From assembly GCA_016744295.1 (NCBI GenBank), contig JADGEQ010000002.1, positions 1 to 64,000 of the forward strand: a stretch of DNA of 64,000 nucleotides, read 5' to 3'. The position numbers and the translations under genes were made by a program. Numbering within the stretch: the stretch's first letter is position 1; the number at the start of each line of letters is the position of its first letter. The notes beneath the pieces were generated by a model, which had not been told where the DNA came from, ran no database searches, and saw only the letters and a program-made list of their open reading frames with translations. This DNA comes from Desulfobacteraceae bacterium (GTDB taxonomy: Bacteria > Desulfobacterota > Desulfobacteria > Desulfobacterales > Desulfobacteraceae). Shown here in pieces: positions 9,021-19,110 of this stretch.

Positions 9021-9392
9021 CTATTGTTTAAATTGTTTTAAAATTCTTTCCAGAACAGCCGGTAACAACTCTTTGCTGCTGTCATTGCTGATCACGATTC
9101 TGGGAGCCAGATCATAGGCCCTGGAAGCGAGGCGATTATTGTCCCGGGTCAGGTAAATAAGCAGCTTGATGTCCACAAAATATTTTGCCATGGATTCAAG
9201 GAACCGCATGTTCTCCTCTTTGTTTATGAAAAAAATAATAACGCTTTCACCTGCTAAACAGGTGGCCAGTCTTTTTTTGAACATGTTATGATCCATGACC
9301 CGTATGACCCGGCACTCTTTAAACATCAGTCCTATGGTTTCAATGGCCTGGATGGTTGTGTGGTCCTCATCATTATAAATAATAATATTCAA
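9021..9392 (-). CDS. Pseudo-receiver (REC-like) small protein
   Basis: 123 residues with alternating hydrophobic strands and helices like a response-regulator receiver: an acidic pair near the N-terminus (YNDED), a third strand ending in IIFFINKEEN where the phospho-accepting Asp should be, a fourth strand LLIYLTRD, and a fifth ending VISND where a Lys would be expected. The absence of the phospho-Asp and the Lys suggests a degenerate receiver. TTG 9392 is the start, with AAGGA about eight bases upstream. It lies between an NtrC-type regulator and a chemoreceptor and may connect the two. The fold call is inference from pattern only. Confidence 0.6.
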   Translation of the reverse strand: MNIIIYNDEDHTTIQAIETIGLMFKECRVIRVMDHNMFKKRLATCLAGESVIIFFINKEENMRFLESMAKYFVDIKLLIYLTRDNNRLASRAYDLAPRIVISNDSSKELLPAVLERILKQFKQ

Positions 9393-9592
9393 TGGTCTGG
9401 TCCTTTTGGTAATCGGTCCACTCTCTTTGTCTAAAAAATTATTACAAAAATTATGCCAAAAGAAATAATTATTATGATAACCTTATGATTTAAGATGGTT
9501 GTATGAAAAACATAGGATTTGTGGCGGGGTTTTTTATCTGATTTTTTTGACGATATTTTTCTTTTTCAAAAAAAACTTTTCTTTTTCGAAAA

Positions 9593-11020
9593 TCAGTTCT
9601 TTTTCAAATGGTATTTTCGCATAAAAAAATAGATGCGGTTTTTGCTCAGGCCGGATATCCCGGCTGCCTGATCTAAATCCCAGCCCACTTGAACCATTAA
9701 ACGTTGAAAATAAAGCGGTTCGATTTGTTCAATGGCATTGGTGCGGAATATTTTAAAGGGGGGAAGTTGATTGTTTGCATTATCTAAAAAGAGCAGGTCG
9801 GTTAATGAAGGTGCTTTTGTTTCCACAGTGGCATTCAAATATTTCAATCCTTTTCCAACATGGGAAACACGAACACTTTCAGGCAGCAGCATCGGATATA
9901 ACAATGGTAAATCAGGCTCTGATAAAATTGCTTTTTCAATGGCATTTCCAAGCTCTCTGATATTTCCGGGCCAGTCATGGGCTTCCAGTATACTGAGTGT
10001 ATCCGGTAAAAGTGCTTTTTGTGATATCTGGTGTTTTTCACAAAACTGATCCAAAAAATGCAGGGTAAGATCCTTGATATCATCTTTCCTGTCCTGCAAC
10101 CGGGGAAGTTCAATTTCAAATGTTTTTAACCGGTGGAATAAATCATTTCGGAATTCCCCCTGTTTCACCATATGATTCAGGTTTCTGTTGGTTGCGCAAA
10201 TCAGGCGGAAGTTTGAGTTGACTTCCTGTGTACTTCCCACGGGCCTGAATTTTTTTTCCTGAAGAACTCGTAAAAATGCCTTTTGCGTGGACAAGGGCAA
10301 CTCTCCAATTTCATCTAAAAATAAGGTGCCGCCGTCGGCCTTTTCTATCAGTCCCTTTGAATCTCTATCCGCACCAGTGAACGCCCCCTTTTTATGGCCA
10401 AACAGGACACTCTCGGTCAAAGATTCCGGAAGGGCAGCGCAATCCACCACAATATAGTTGCCCTTTGTGGTCATACAATTGTCATGGATGGCCTTGGCAA
10501 ATAATTCCTTGCCGGTTCCGCTTTCCCCGTGAATAAGGACATTGACTGAGCCCGAGGCGCATTGGGCAACCTGTTGAAGGCATTTTTTGAAGGGGTTACT
10601 TTTGCCGATGATCCCATCTATATCCAGCACACGCCATTGGGACTGATGTTGCTTTGCATCCCTGTACTCAAGGACTCTTTGAACATGGAGAATGATCGCT
10701 TTTCGTTTAAAGGGTTTCTCAATATAATCCCAAGCCCCGTTTTTTATGGCCAGTTCAGCACCCTGGAGACTGCCCAATGCTGTAATAATGATCACCTGGG
10801 GGTGATGTCTGTTTTCCGTTATCACAGGTATTGCCTCCAGCCCATTGCCATCGGGTAGGTTGACATCCAGAAACACAAGATCAATCTGGAGTTGTTCCAA
10901 ACTTTTTAATCCCTGTTCAATGGTTGATGCAATATGGGGAATATGGCCCAATCGTTCGACCCTGGTTGAAAGGATATCTCTGATATACGCATCATCGTCA
11001 ATGATTAGAATATTTGCCAT
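9593..11020 (-). CDS. Sigma-54-dependent response regulator, NtrC family
   Basis: 475 residues with three domains. The receiver (1-~120) has IIDDD, phospho-Asp in LVFLDVNLPDG and the conserved Lys in EKPFK. The AAA+ domain (~140-370) has Walker A GESGTGKE, the sigma-54-contacting GAFTGA loop and Walker B TLFLDEIGE. The C-terminus holds a Fis-type helix-turn-helix (DQAAGISGLSKNRIYFFMRK). The start overlaps the end of the upstream hybrid kinase by 16 bases, so the two form a translationally coupled two-component pair. Target promoters are not evident in the neighbourhood. Confidence 0.93.
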   Translation of the reverse strand: MANILIIDDDAYIRDILSTRVERLGHIPHIASTIEQGLKSLEQLQIDLVFLDVNLPDGNGLEAIPVITENRHHPQVIIITALGSLQGAELAIKNGAWDYIEKPFKRKAIILHVQRVLEYRDAKQHQSQWRVLDIDGIIGKSNPFKKCLQQVAQCASGSVNVLIHGESGTGKELFAKAIHDNCMTTKGNYIVVDCAALPESLTESVLFGHKKGAFTGADRDSKGLIEKADGGTLFLDEIGELPLSTQKAFLRVLQEKKFRPVGSTQEVNSNFRLICATNRNLNHMVKQGEFRNDLFHRLKTFEIELPRLQDRKDDIKDLTLHFLDQFCEKHQISQKALLPDTLSILEAHDWPGNIRELGNAIEKAILSEPDLPLLYPMLLPESVRVSHVGKGLKYLNATVETKAPSLTDLLFLDNANNQLPPFKIFRTNAIEQIEPLYFQRLMVQVGWDLDQAAGISGLSKNRIYFFMRKYHLKKN

Positions 11021-13296
11021 TCCACTTCTCCATCCAGAACTTCTCTAACGGCCAGGGCCATTTTTTTGAGTGTAATGGGTTTGTATAACAATGCATTAAT
11101 CTGGTTTCTTTTTGTGGTTTGTTCATCAATACGGTCACGGGAGCCCGTGCATAAAATAAAAGGGATGTCGGGTTTAATGAGCCGCATTTTTTGGGCCAAG
11201 GCATCACCGGTTATTTCCGGCATGATAATATCTGAAATAACAAGATCATATTGGTGATGATTTTTTTTAAAAAATTCAAGGGCCTCACGGCTGTTATTAA
11301 AAACGGCAACATGGTACCCAAGATTGATCAGTAAATCCTGGACAATGCCGCCCAAAAGAACTTCATCATCCACAAAAAGGATGGACTCACTTCCGCCCCG
11401 GATCTCTTTTTCCTTAGACGAATGGGGGGCTTTTAATGGGCTGGTGCAAACCGGAAGATATATATCAAACTGTGATCCCGCACCCACCTCACTGGTCAAG
11501 GTAATAAAGCCATCCAGACTTCTAATAATGCCATGGACCACAAAAAGCCCCATACCCGTCCCCTGTTCTTTGGGTTTGGTTGTAAAAAAAGGTTCCATGC
11601 TTTTTTTAATGATCTCATCTGTCATTCCACTGCCGGTGTCTGCCAGACAAAGCCTTAAAAATTTTCCAGGCTCAGTATTTTCATGGCCTGCCAGATCTTT
11701 TTCCGCCAGTATCACATCGTTCATTGAAATGGACAGACGCCCGCCGGTTTTGCCCATTGCATCTTTTGCGTTTGTGCCAATATTCATGAGGATTTGATGA
11801 ATATGGATCGGATCCGCTTTTACATAGGCTTCGGAGTCCAAGGAAAGTTTAATATCAATGGTGGAAGGCAAAGAAGCCCTTAATAGTTTTGTTACCTCCT
11901 TGACCAGGGACTTGACATTAACAGGATGCCGGTCCTCCTGGTTTGAGCGGCTGAAGGTGAGAATTTGCCGGACCAACTCGGTTGCACGGTTGGCAGAGGT
12001 CATCACATTCTCAAGCCGTTCCAGGGTCCTTTCAGAGTAATTGTTCTCTTCCAGATCTTCAATCACAAGTTCAGTATACCCCATTATACCGGCAAGTATG
12101 TTGTTAAAATCATGGGCAATACCACCGGCAAGCGTTCCAATAACCTCCATCTTATGTGTCTGTTGCAATTGCTTTTCAATTTTTTCCTGTTCAGTGATAT
12201 CTCTTCTGGCCGAAACAAAAGAGGTAATATCACCCCTTGAGTCAAGAAGCGGGGTAATGGTGGCATCATAAACGATTTGTCGGCCGTCTTTGGCGTGATT
12301 GATTATTTTGCCTTTCCATGTTGTTTTATTCAGAATGGTCTGCCAAAGATTTTTATAAAAAACAGGATCATGAAATCCGCTTTTGAGTATTCTGGGCGTT
12401 TTACCTAATACCGCAAGTTGACTGAAACCGGTATTCTCTTCAAACCTCGGGTTCACATATTGTATCATACCATCCGCATCCGTAATCATGACCTCTTCTA
12501 CCGATTGCTCAATAACGGCAGCAAATTGTTTCAATTCTACTTCCTGCACCTTTATTTTCGTAAGGTCGGTGAATGTACCGATGATTCCTTTTACCTGACA
12601 ATTGTCATCATAAAAAACATTTTTAGAGATGATGCCGTATCGGGTGATACGATTTTTGTCTTTCAGATTTATTTCGTAATCTTGATGCTGTTTATCCTCT
12701 ATCAATGCCAATTCTTTTTTATGAAATGAGGCTGCTGCATCACCCGGCCAGAAATCTTTGGCTGTTTTCCCTTTTAACTGCTCCTGGGAGATACCGAATA
12801 GCTCACTGAAAGCCGGGTTGCATCCAAGATACCGCCCCAAAGGATCCTTGTAAAAAACCGGGCTCGGTATTGCTTCCAGAAGGGCCTGGATAAATTGAAG
12901 ATTTTCCGCTATTTTTTTTTCAACCTGTTTGTACTCAGTGATGTCTTGGCCGATGGCGATCAGCAGCGTATTATTTTTATTCTCATAGGACCCTGTCGTC
13001 TGCCATGAAATATTTTTCACATCCCCATTTTTGATTCGGATCTGATTTATATGGGAGTGAAAATTTGTACCCCATCCTTGTTTCCACTCCCTATCCATCT
13101 CTTTGTAGCTTTCAGGGTCAAAAAAAAGTTTAAACCAGTCACGGCCAATCACCTCTTTTGTTTTATAACCTGTTAACTTTTCTGCACCCCTGTTGAACAG
13201 TCGGATATTATGATTTTTATCAAGACAGACAATCATTGCATTGTTTGTATTGATAATTTTTATTGCTAAATCGTCATATGGTTTCATCACCAGCAA
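11005..13296 (-). CDS. Hybrid PAS sensor histidine kinase with C-terminal receiver
   Basis: 763 residues with no membrane segments, hence a cytoplasmic sensor. Three PAS/PAC modules occupy roughly 10-120, 130-250 and 258-380, followed by a HisKA H-box (GGIAHDFNNILAGIMGYTEL), a HATPase domain with G1/G2 boxes (DTGSGM, GTGMGL) and a C-terminal receiver (phospho-Asp in LVISDIIMPE, Lys in LLYKPI). It is followed, with overlap, by the NtrC-type regulator. PAS ligands (flavin, haem or metabolite) cannot be told from sequence. Confidence 0.92.
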   Translation of the reverse strand: MLVMKPYDDLAIKIINTNNAMIVCLDKNHNIRLFNRGAEKLTGYKTKEVIGRDWFKLFFDPESYKEMDREWKQGWGTNFHSHINQIRIKNGDVKNISWQTTGSYENKNNTLLIAIGQDITEYKQVEKKIAENLQFIQALLEAIPSPVFYKDPLGRYLGCNPAFSELFGISQEQLKGKTAKDFWPGDAAASFHKKELALIEDKQHQDYEINLKDKNRITRYGIISKNVFYDDNCQVKGIIGTFTDLTKIKVQEVELKQFAAVIEQSVEEVMITDADGMIQYVNPRFEENTGFSQLAVLGKTPRILKSGFHDPVFYKNLWQTILNKTTWKGKIINHAKDGRQIVYDATITPLLDSRGDITSFVSARRDITEQEKIEKQLQQTHKMEVIGTLAGGIAHDFNNILAGIMGYTELVIEDLEENNYSERTLERLENVMTSANRATELVRQILTFSRSNQEDRHPVNVKSLVKEVTKLLRASLPSTIDIKLSLDSEAYVKADPIHIHQILMNIGTNAKDAMGKTGGRLSISMNDVILAEKDLAGHENTEPGKFLRLCLADTGSGMTDEIIKKSMEPFFTTKPKEQGTGMGLFVVHGIIRSLDGFITLTSEVGAGSQFDIYLPVCTSPLKAPHSSKEKEIRGGSESILFVDDEVLLGGIVQDLLINLGYHVAVFNNSREALEFFKKNHHQYDLVISDIIMPEITGDALAQKMRLIKPDIPFILCTGSRDRIDEQTTKRNQINALLYKPITLKKMALAVREVLDGEVEWQIF

Positions 13297-13597
13297 TTAC
13301 TCCTTTTAAAGTAACCCCTGTCATTAATGCCATTATTTTATGAAATTTATATTATCTGAATCATACTTGTATAACATTTTAAACTCCTAATAGATAAAGT
13401 TTATAATAAGTTATTGAAACAAAATAATAATTCTATTCAGATGGCTAGCTTGATTGAAGTCCAGTAAAGCACAACTTTATACTTAGTGCCATAAAATTCC
13501 CGGGATTCGATTCCCAGATCCGCAACTGACTTTTGCCTTGTTATTTGAAGGGAAACAGTTCATCGGCACCATCTGTTTTATCCAGGATTTCTCTGGT
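13297..13597. other. Intergenic region with no gene seen
   Basis: AT-rich 301-bp stretch that must hold the promoter of the hybrid kinase and the end of the ATC-hydrolase-like gene's transcript. A short inverted repeat (GGGATTCGATTCCC near 13500) resembles a tRNA T-arm but lacks a tRNA around it. No gene or clear promoter was recognised. Confidence 0.5.
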
Positions 13598-14089
13598 TTA
13601 TTTTTTAAATCGAAGCTGGCACTTTTTGTGCCCGTTTGCAATGGTCTCTCCCAATTCCAGTCTTCCGCCGAAACTCTGTGCAATGCCTCTGTCACCGTCC
13701 ATGGCAATATCACAAAGTCTTGCAATCTCTTTATCATTACAATTAAGTTTCTGCCAGGCAGCCACCAGCGGACAATATCCAAAATCTATCCAAAGTTCAT
13801 TATCGGTAGATTTTAAAATTTTCATCTCAAATACCATTTGGGCCGGCTTGGTAAAAAGTTTCTTTTTTAATCCCTTTAAACTTCTGGTTCCGCTCAAATC
13901 CACAAGATCCTTCCCGTGAATGTTACCGCAAGCCCTGATGGCCGGCGGCCCGATCTCCTCCCAGGCAATTCCTTTTTTTTCCACCTCTTTTAATATCAGA
14001 TAAAGCCATGTGGCCCGGTGCTCCAAGGTTCCTCTAACGGCCTTAATAATGAAATTTTTTTTTTGGGGTATATTTGATATTTTTGACAC
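13598..14089 (-). CDS. L-2-amino-thiazoline-4-carboxylic acid hydrolase-like protein
   Basis: 163 residues resembling the ATC-hydrolase family: an N-terminal RATWLYLILKEVEKKG helix, a central segment with CPL and AAW, and late motifs KEIARLCDIAMDGDRGIAQS. The founding enzyme opens the thiazoline ring of ATC on the way to cysteine, but most family members in anaerobes have no proven substrate. AGGAGG precedes the start. The SNF2 helicase gene on the same strand ends 40 nt upstream, so the two may be co-transcribed. Family assignment is fairly firm, function is not. Confidence 0.7.
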   Translation of the reverse strand: MSKISNIPQKKNFIIKAVRGTLEHRATWLYLILKEVEKKGIAWEEIGPPAIRACGNIHGKDLVDLSGTRSLKGLKKKLFTKPAQMVFEMKILKSTDNELWIDFGYCPLVAAWQKLNCNDKEIARLCDIAMDGDRGIAQSFGGRLELGETIANGHKKCQLRFKK

Positions 14090-14129
14090 CTTACCTCCTG
14101 TTTTTTGATTGATTGAGCCGGAAAAACAT

Positions 14130-17100
14130 TTAGTGTTCTTTCTTTTTTGCCTGCATCAATTCCAGTAACTCGGATACGGATAATTTTCCCGCAGTTTCGC
14201 TACCGGCCAGCAGGCTTTCGGCAAGATCCCTTTTCTCCTTGTGGAGATCGACAATCCGCTCTTCTATGGAATCTTTGACCACCAGGCGATAAACCGTTAC
14301 CGGACGGGTCTGGCCGATGCGATGGGCCCGGTCCGATGCCTGGTCTTCCACTGCCGGGTTCCACCAGGGATCCATGTGGATCACATAATCTGCTGCCGTG
14401 AGATTCAGCCCGGTTCCGCCGGCCTTGAGGCTGATGAGGAAAAAGTCCCCCTCCCCGTTTTGAAACGCATCGATCCTCTGTTTTCGTTTTTTTGCCGAAG
14501 TGGAACCGTCCAGATATTGGTAGTAGATGTTTTCTTGGTCCAACGCCCTGCGTAAAATGGCCAGATGACCCACAAACTGGCTGAATACCAATGCCTTATG
14601 CCGGCTCGCCCGCAATTCTTTTATGGTATCCATGAATACTTTTAATTTTGAACTTTCAATATTGGCATCGGGCAATACCAGGGAAGGGTTGCAGCACAGT
14701 TGGCGCAATCTGGTTAATTCCGCCAGTATCTGGAAATGTTTTTGTGCCGGGGCATTATCATCTGTTTGATGAATCTTCTCAATGGATTTAAGGCGTTGGG
14801 CTTCATAGAGGATTGCTTCATCACGGCTCATTTCCACCTGGAGGGTAATTTCCGTTTTTTCCGGCAGTTCTTTGAGCACTTCTGTCTTCAACCGGCGGAG
14901 GATAAAGGGTCGAATTAGTTTTCTGAGGCGTTGGGATGCCTCCTTGTCCTGATTTCCCTCAATGGGAATAACAAACATCTGCTTGAACCGGTAATAGCTT
15001 CCCAAAAGCCCGGGATTCAAAAAATTAAAAAGTGTCCACAACTCTTCCAATCGGTTTTCCACAGGGGTTCCCGTAGTTATCAAACGAAATTTTGCCTTTA
15101 ATTCCATGGCGGCTTTTGACCGTTTGGTTTTCCTGTTTTTAATGGCCTGGGCTTCATCCAGGACAATGATCTGCCAATCAATTTTTGAAAGTTTTTTTGC
15201 ATCGATTGTGAGAAGGCCGTAACTGCAGATAACAAGATCATGGGGTGCCAGCTTGTCCAGCATTTGTTGCCGGTTTTTGCCGCCAAAGATAAGGGGATTG
15301 AGGGTTGGGGTAAAATTTTGACACTCTTCCTTCCAATTGTTCATGACCGACAAAGGTGCCACCACCAATGTGGGGCCTTTGGACCCATGGACGAGAATGG
15401 AAGCCAGGGATTGTACGGTTTTCCCAAGACCCATATCATCTGCCAGGCATCCCCCGACATTCCAGTGGGCAAGCTTGCACAGCCAGTTAAAACCCGTGAT
15501 TTGGTAATCCCGGAGTCTGGCCTGGAGCGTGTCGGGAATTTTGGGCTCTATGGTTTCCTTTAGGCTTTTGCAATGGGATTTCCAGGAAAGGTCGCTTTCC
15601 AGTGATCCTGCCTGATCCGTGAGTTCTTCCATGGCTGTTGCCGCCAGGGGCGAAAACAGCAATCCGTCTTCATGGGGGGTTGAATAGGCGTTTAATTCCT
15701 CCAGCCGGGCTTTTAATCCCTTGGTGATGGCTAAAAACGTACCGTCATCCAGGGTGACAAAACGGCCGGTTGAAGATTCCAGAAGATCCATCAACCGGTG
15801 CAGATCAACCGTGGTATCATCCTCCAGTAAAAGTTTTCCAGTGGCTTTGAACCAGTTCCGCTCTTTTTTCAGGGTCAGGGAAAAATCGGAAAAAGAGGCG
15901 CTGGATCTCAGTTGAATCTTTTGTCCCCGGGGCCACTTTAATACTGGTTTTGCCTCACATCTTTTTAATTCCAGGAGCAGCTCAAGGGCTTGTTCCGGTT
16001 CTTCTATAACCCATTCTCCGCCTACAGCTTCCCTCTGTTTCAGTGTTGGACAGGCATCAAGGATGGTTTGCTCATTTATTTTTTCCAGGACAAGATTACG
16101 GACAACCCTGGCTTTTTTACCTTCAAAATCTGACAGAACATGGCATCCTCCCTTTCCCGGCCTGAAATATGATCCGGCTTGGCCAAAGGGTCTGACCAGT
16201 ATTTCCATTTTAATCCCTTCATGCCAGGGGATCAGGTGCACATGGGTTGTGGGATCAGCCTCCATTGGTACAAGGATTTGCATCCCTTCTGCTTCGATGT
16301 CTGAATTAACGGTGAGAAAGGCTGAAACAGCCGCAATTGCCTGGCCGACCCGCTTTTTCTCTTTTTTGGGTATGATCAGCCCCTCTTCCCCGACAAGGCG
16401 GGAAATATTGATATGTTCTGTGGAAAAACATACCACCTTAAACCGGGTGGCGGTTTCTCTTAAAAGCGTGACACAGGTCATATGGTCCACCGGTCTGGGT
16501 TCCATGCTGATATAAAGCTTTTCGTCAACATCGCGTAACCGGACTTCCGGGGCCCCGCTGACAAATTCAACAGGGGTGTTCAATTCGTTTTCAAGAAAAA
16601 TAAATGGGTGGTTCACAAGGGCAGGCAGTGCTTTTTCCAGATCTAATCGAAACCCTGTTTCATTGTAATATCCAAATGAGTCATGGTGGATCTCTTTCAC
16701 AATGGCGGTGCAAACGCTGTGATCTTGGGGGGTGAGCCAATCCAGCTTGAGGTAAGTGTCACCCAAGGTTGCCAGGGGGATGGGTTTCCCCTTTGTCCAT
16801 CTGCCGGTTTTGTTGATTTTCTGGATACGGGGGGTCAGCTGGCAGTTTCTGACATTCTTATTATATTTCAGTTGCCAGATCAATCGTTGCTCGGCCCGGG
16901 TGTCGTCAAGTCCATAGGCATCATTTTCCCCATGTTCTCCCATGCGAATCATTGATATGAGAGCCTTTTCCCAGCCGGAAACAGGTTTGAACAAGTTGAC
17001 AATGGTTTTTGTTCCCATTGCTTCATGGAGGGTTTGTGCTTTGGCTGTATTGGTACTCACCTCTCTTCCCAGCAGAGCCAGTAATGCGCAGATTTCAGCC

Positions 17101-18326
17101 GTCAGCCAGTCGTAACCGCAGCCCATTGACATTTCTCGAATTTTTTCCAGCAGGTAGACATAAGGCTTTGCTCTGCTTTCCTGGAGCCAGCTTAATATCA
17201 AAATTGCAAAAAAAGCAATCCTTGGATTTCCCATGGAAATGAGAATTTCCGGAAAAATAAAGGGTTCGAAATTTTTCCCGACTTGTGCATAAAACAAAGG
17301 CAACATTGCCCTTGAGAGTAAATCCATGGACAGATTATTTGAATCCCGGCCGTTTAAATCAAGAATACAGCGGATTCCCCACTGAAGATCTTCTGCTTCT
17401 TCACTTCCCAGCAGGGCAAGCAGTAAAAAAAAGAGTTTATCTCCCTCCAGAGAATATTTTTGTTCCTCCATGGCTGCCAGGGCTTGTTTAAAAAAAATCA
17501 ATGCAGCCCCGTTGTTTCCACAAACCAATGATGATTTTCCCTGCTGGAGAAGGTGGTGAATCGAGTCTGTATCCTTAAACTCTGATAAAACCCTTTTGTG
17601 CAGGTTCAGTTGCCCTATCATAAAATAATGGTCCAGTACCCGGTATTCTTTGTCCGATCCGGGAAATTCAGATGAAAGAAATTTTCCAAGAACCATGATT
17701 TCCGGAGCAGGGATCATTTTATGCTGTGCATCATCTAAAATATATCCCAGCACCTTCCACCTGATGGACACGTCTACCCTGTCCATCAGGCGGGGAAGGA
17801 AAGGGTGGTTGAAAAGCGATAGAATGGGTGCTGTATTTTCTTTCCAAAATTTTTTGATTCTTTTCCCGGAACGGCAGACAAGGTCCAGATCTGCAAATTC
17901 TTCGTTGGTGAATACAGCGATCAGGATGGCCCGGTAAAATTCTTTGATGGTATTAAACCCGTAGAATTTTTCTTCTGCAGCTTTAAACAGGTGGACAGAC
18001 GCTAAAACCGCTGGTGCAATTATCTTAAACCTGTCCTCGATCACCAGGTGTTCAATGGTTTCTAACCATAAATCCTGCTGACAGGTGATACCGTTTTCAT
18101 TGTGGATGATGGACTCGTTTTGTGTAAGAGCCGTTAAAAACGGACGGATGGTTTTATATGAAAGCGGCTTTTTTTTTTTATCCTTGTATCCCAGACGATT
18201 CATGCAGTCAATCAGGTCTGTCTGTCTGAGTTCGGAAACCTGTACCGCCAGGATTTCAATGATGACCTCAAGCTCTTTCTTGGGCGTTTGGTTTTCTATT
18301 ATATCTTTGAAATTACCTGCTTCCAT
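14130..18326 (-). CDS. SNF2/RapA-type DEAD-like helicase with long unknown N-terminus
   Basis: 1398 residues. The C-terminal ~450 carry a full SNF2 motor: motif I (DDMGLGKTVQSLASIL), motif II as DEAQ, motif III region (TTGTPVENRLEELW), and the helicase C lobe with GGTGLNLTAADYVIHMDPWW and RAHRIGQT. These enzymes translocate on duplex DNA and remodel protein-DNA or RNA polymerase complexes. The first ~900 residues match no domain that I recognise; about 400 are helical and repeat-like. Whether this is a housekeeping or a defence protein cannot be told from the neighbours (an ATC-hydrolase-like gene downstream and unknown paralogues upstream). Confidence 0.88.
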   Translation of the reverse strand: MEAGNFKDIIENQTPKKELEVIIEILAVQVSELRQTDLIDCMNRLGYKDKKKKPLSYKTIRPFLTALTQNESIIHNENGITCQQDLWLETIEHLVIEDRFKIIAPAVLASVHLFKAAEEKFYGFNTIKEFYRAILIAVFTNEEFADLDLVCRSGKRIKKFWKENTAPILSLFNHPFLPRLMDRVDVSIRWKVLGYILDDAQHKMIPAPEIMVLGKFLSSEFPGSDKEYRVLDHYFMIGQLNLHKRVLSEFKDTDSIHHLLQQGKSSLVCGNNGAALIFFKQALAAMEEQKYSLEGDKLFFLLLALLGSEEAEDLQWGIRCILDLNGRDSNNLSMDLLSRAMLPLFYAQVGKNFEPFIFPEILISMGNPRIAFFAILILSWLQESRAKPYVYLLEKIREMSMGCGYDWLTAEICALLALLGREVSTNTAKAQTLHEAMGTKTIVNLFKPVSGWEKALISMIRMGEHGENDAYGLDDTRAEQRLIWQLKYNKNVRNCQLTPRIQKINKTGRWTKGKPIPLATLGDTYLKLDWLTPQDHSVCTAIVKEIHHDSFGYYNETGFRLDLEKALPALVNHPFIFLENELNTPVEFVSGAPEVRLRDVDEKLYISMEPRPVDHMTCVTLLRETATRFKVVCFSTEHINISRLVGEEGLIIPKKEKKRVGQAIAAVSAFLTVNSDIEAEGMQILVPMEADPTTHVHLIPWHEGIKMEILVRPFGQAGSYFRPGKGGCHVLSDFEGKKARVVRNLVLEKINEQTILDACPTLKQREAVGGEWVIEEPEQALELLLELKRCEAKPVLKWPRGQKIQLRSSASFSDFSLTLKKERNWFKATGKLLLEDDTTVDLHRLMDLLESSTGRFVTLDDGTFLAITKGLKARLEELNAYSTPHEDGLLFSPLAATAMEELTDQAGSLESDLSWKSHCKSLKETIEPKIPDTLQARLRDYQITGFNWLCKLAHWNVGGCLADDMGLGKTVQSLASILVHGSKGPTLVVAPLSVMNNWKEECQNFTPTLNPLIFGGKNRQQMLDKLAPHDLVICSYGLLTIDAKKLSKIDWQIIVLDEAQAIKNRKTKRSKAAMELKAKFRLITTGTPVENRLEELWTLFNFLNPGLLGSYYRFKQMFVIPIEGNQDKEASQRLRKLIRPFILRRLKTEVLKELPEKTEITLQVEMSRDEAILYEAQRLKSIEKIHQTDDNAPAQKHFQILAELTRLRQLCCNPSLVLPDANIESSKLKVFMDTIKELRASRHKALVFSQFVGHLAILRRALDQENIYYQYLDGSTSAKKRKQRIDAFQNGEGDFFLISLKAGGTGLNLTAADYVIHMDPWWNPAVEDQASDRAHRIGQTRPVTVYRLVVKDSIEERIVDLHKEKRDLAESLLAGSETAGKLSVSELLELMQAKKKEH

Positions 18327-19110
18327 TGTTCATCTAATCCTTTGGGGCTTATTTTTAAAAGTTGTATACTATCAGGAATAGATGGTTTTGACAAAGAGAG
18401 TTCAGGCATAACCGTAATTTTCACAGATCAGGTTCTTTTATGAATCGATTTAGCCCTAGAATATGGTTCGCCGCAGCACTCTCAAACGATTTTTTCCGTA
18501 ATCGATTGGGAATACAAGGATTCTTGAATTTTACACTTGTTTATGCTTTTGTTCAATTTTCCTTATAATATTCACCTGCGTTTGCCCTGGAATTTCCTGC
18601 TTGACATCTGATTATGTATATATTAATGTTTTTATATAAAATTTGCGCACTGGAATAAGTGCGGATTATTTCTGGGTTTTTTTCATTATCAAATTCGATG
18701 TTATTTTCTCTTATCCATCTGTTAATACATTCAAAATATGGTTACTGACCATACTATGCCTTTCGTTTCTTAAAAAAGAAGAAAAGGGCATTGGTTTATG
18801 TGCATATTTATAATCGATAAAAATATTTAACGTTTTAATCGTGCTATCGGAAAAATACATCTCGCAATAAATAAGAAATACAAATCAAGCGAGTCTCAAC
18901 ATGTTTATTCGATTGAAAGAAATGCGAACGACCTGACAATTATTTCAGTCGTACATACTTTCAAAAAATCAGTATTGCTCAGGCTTCTTTAAGATCTTCA
19001 TGTATTGAAAATATGCCTTATTCGGGCGAATCATTTTTTTTATGTTAGCCTCTCAATGGGAGAGGGAGAGCTCGTGAAGTTATTTTAATTTTTTATTAGG
19101 AGATAAGACT
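18327..19110. other. 784-bp AT-rich intergenic region, no gene seen
   Basis: Lies between the divergent helicase and the first unknown paralogue. It contains a small hairpin (TATGGT...ACCATA, 18737-18753), an imperfect inverted repeat around 18756-18790, and a TTGACA at 18601-18606 with a possible -10 (TAATGT) 17 nt later, but this is 480 nt from the next start. No ORF of coding character was found on either strand. Confidence 0.5.

Noticed and set aside
13490-13530. tRNA T-arm-like sequence (GGATTCGATTCCC)
   Set aside because: No acceptor stem, D-arm or anticodon arm around it; stem pairing does not fit a tRNA.
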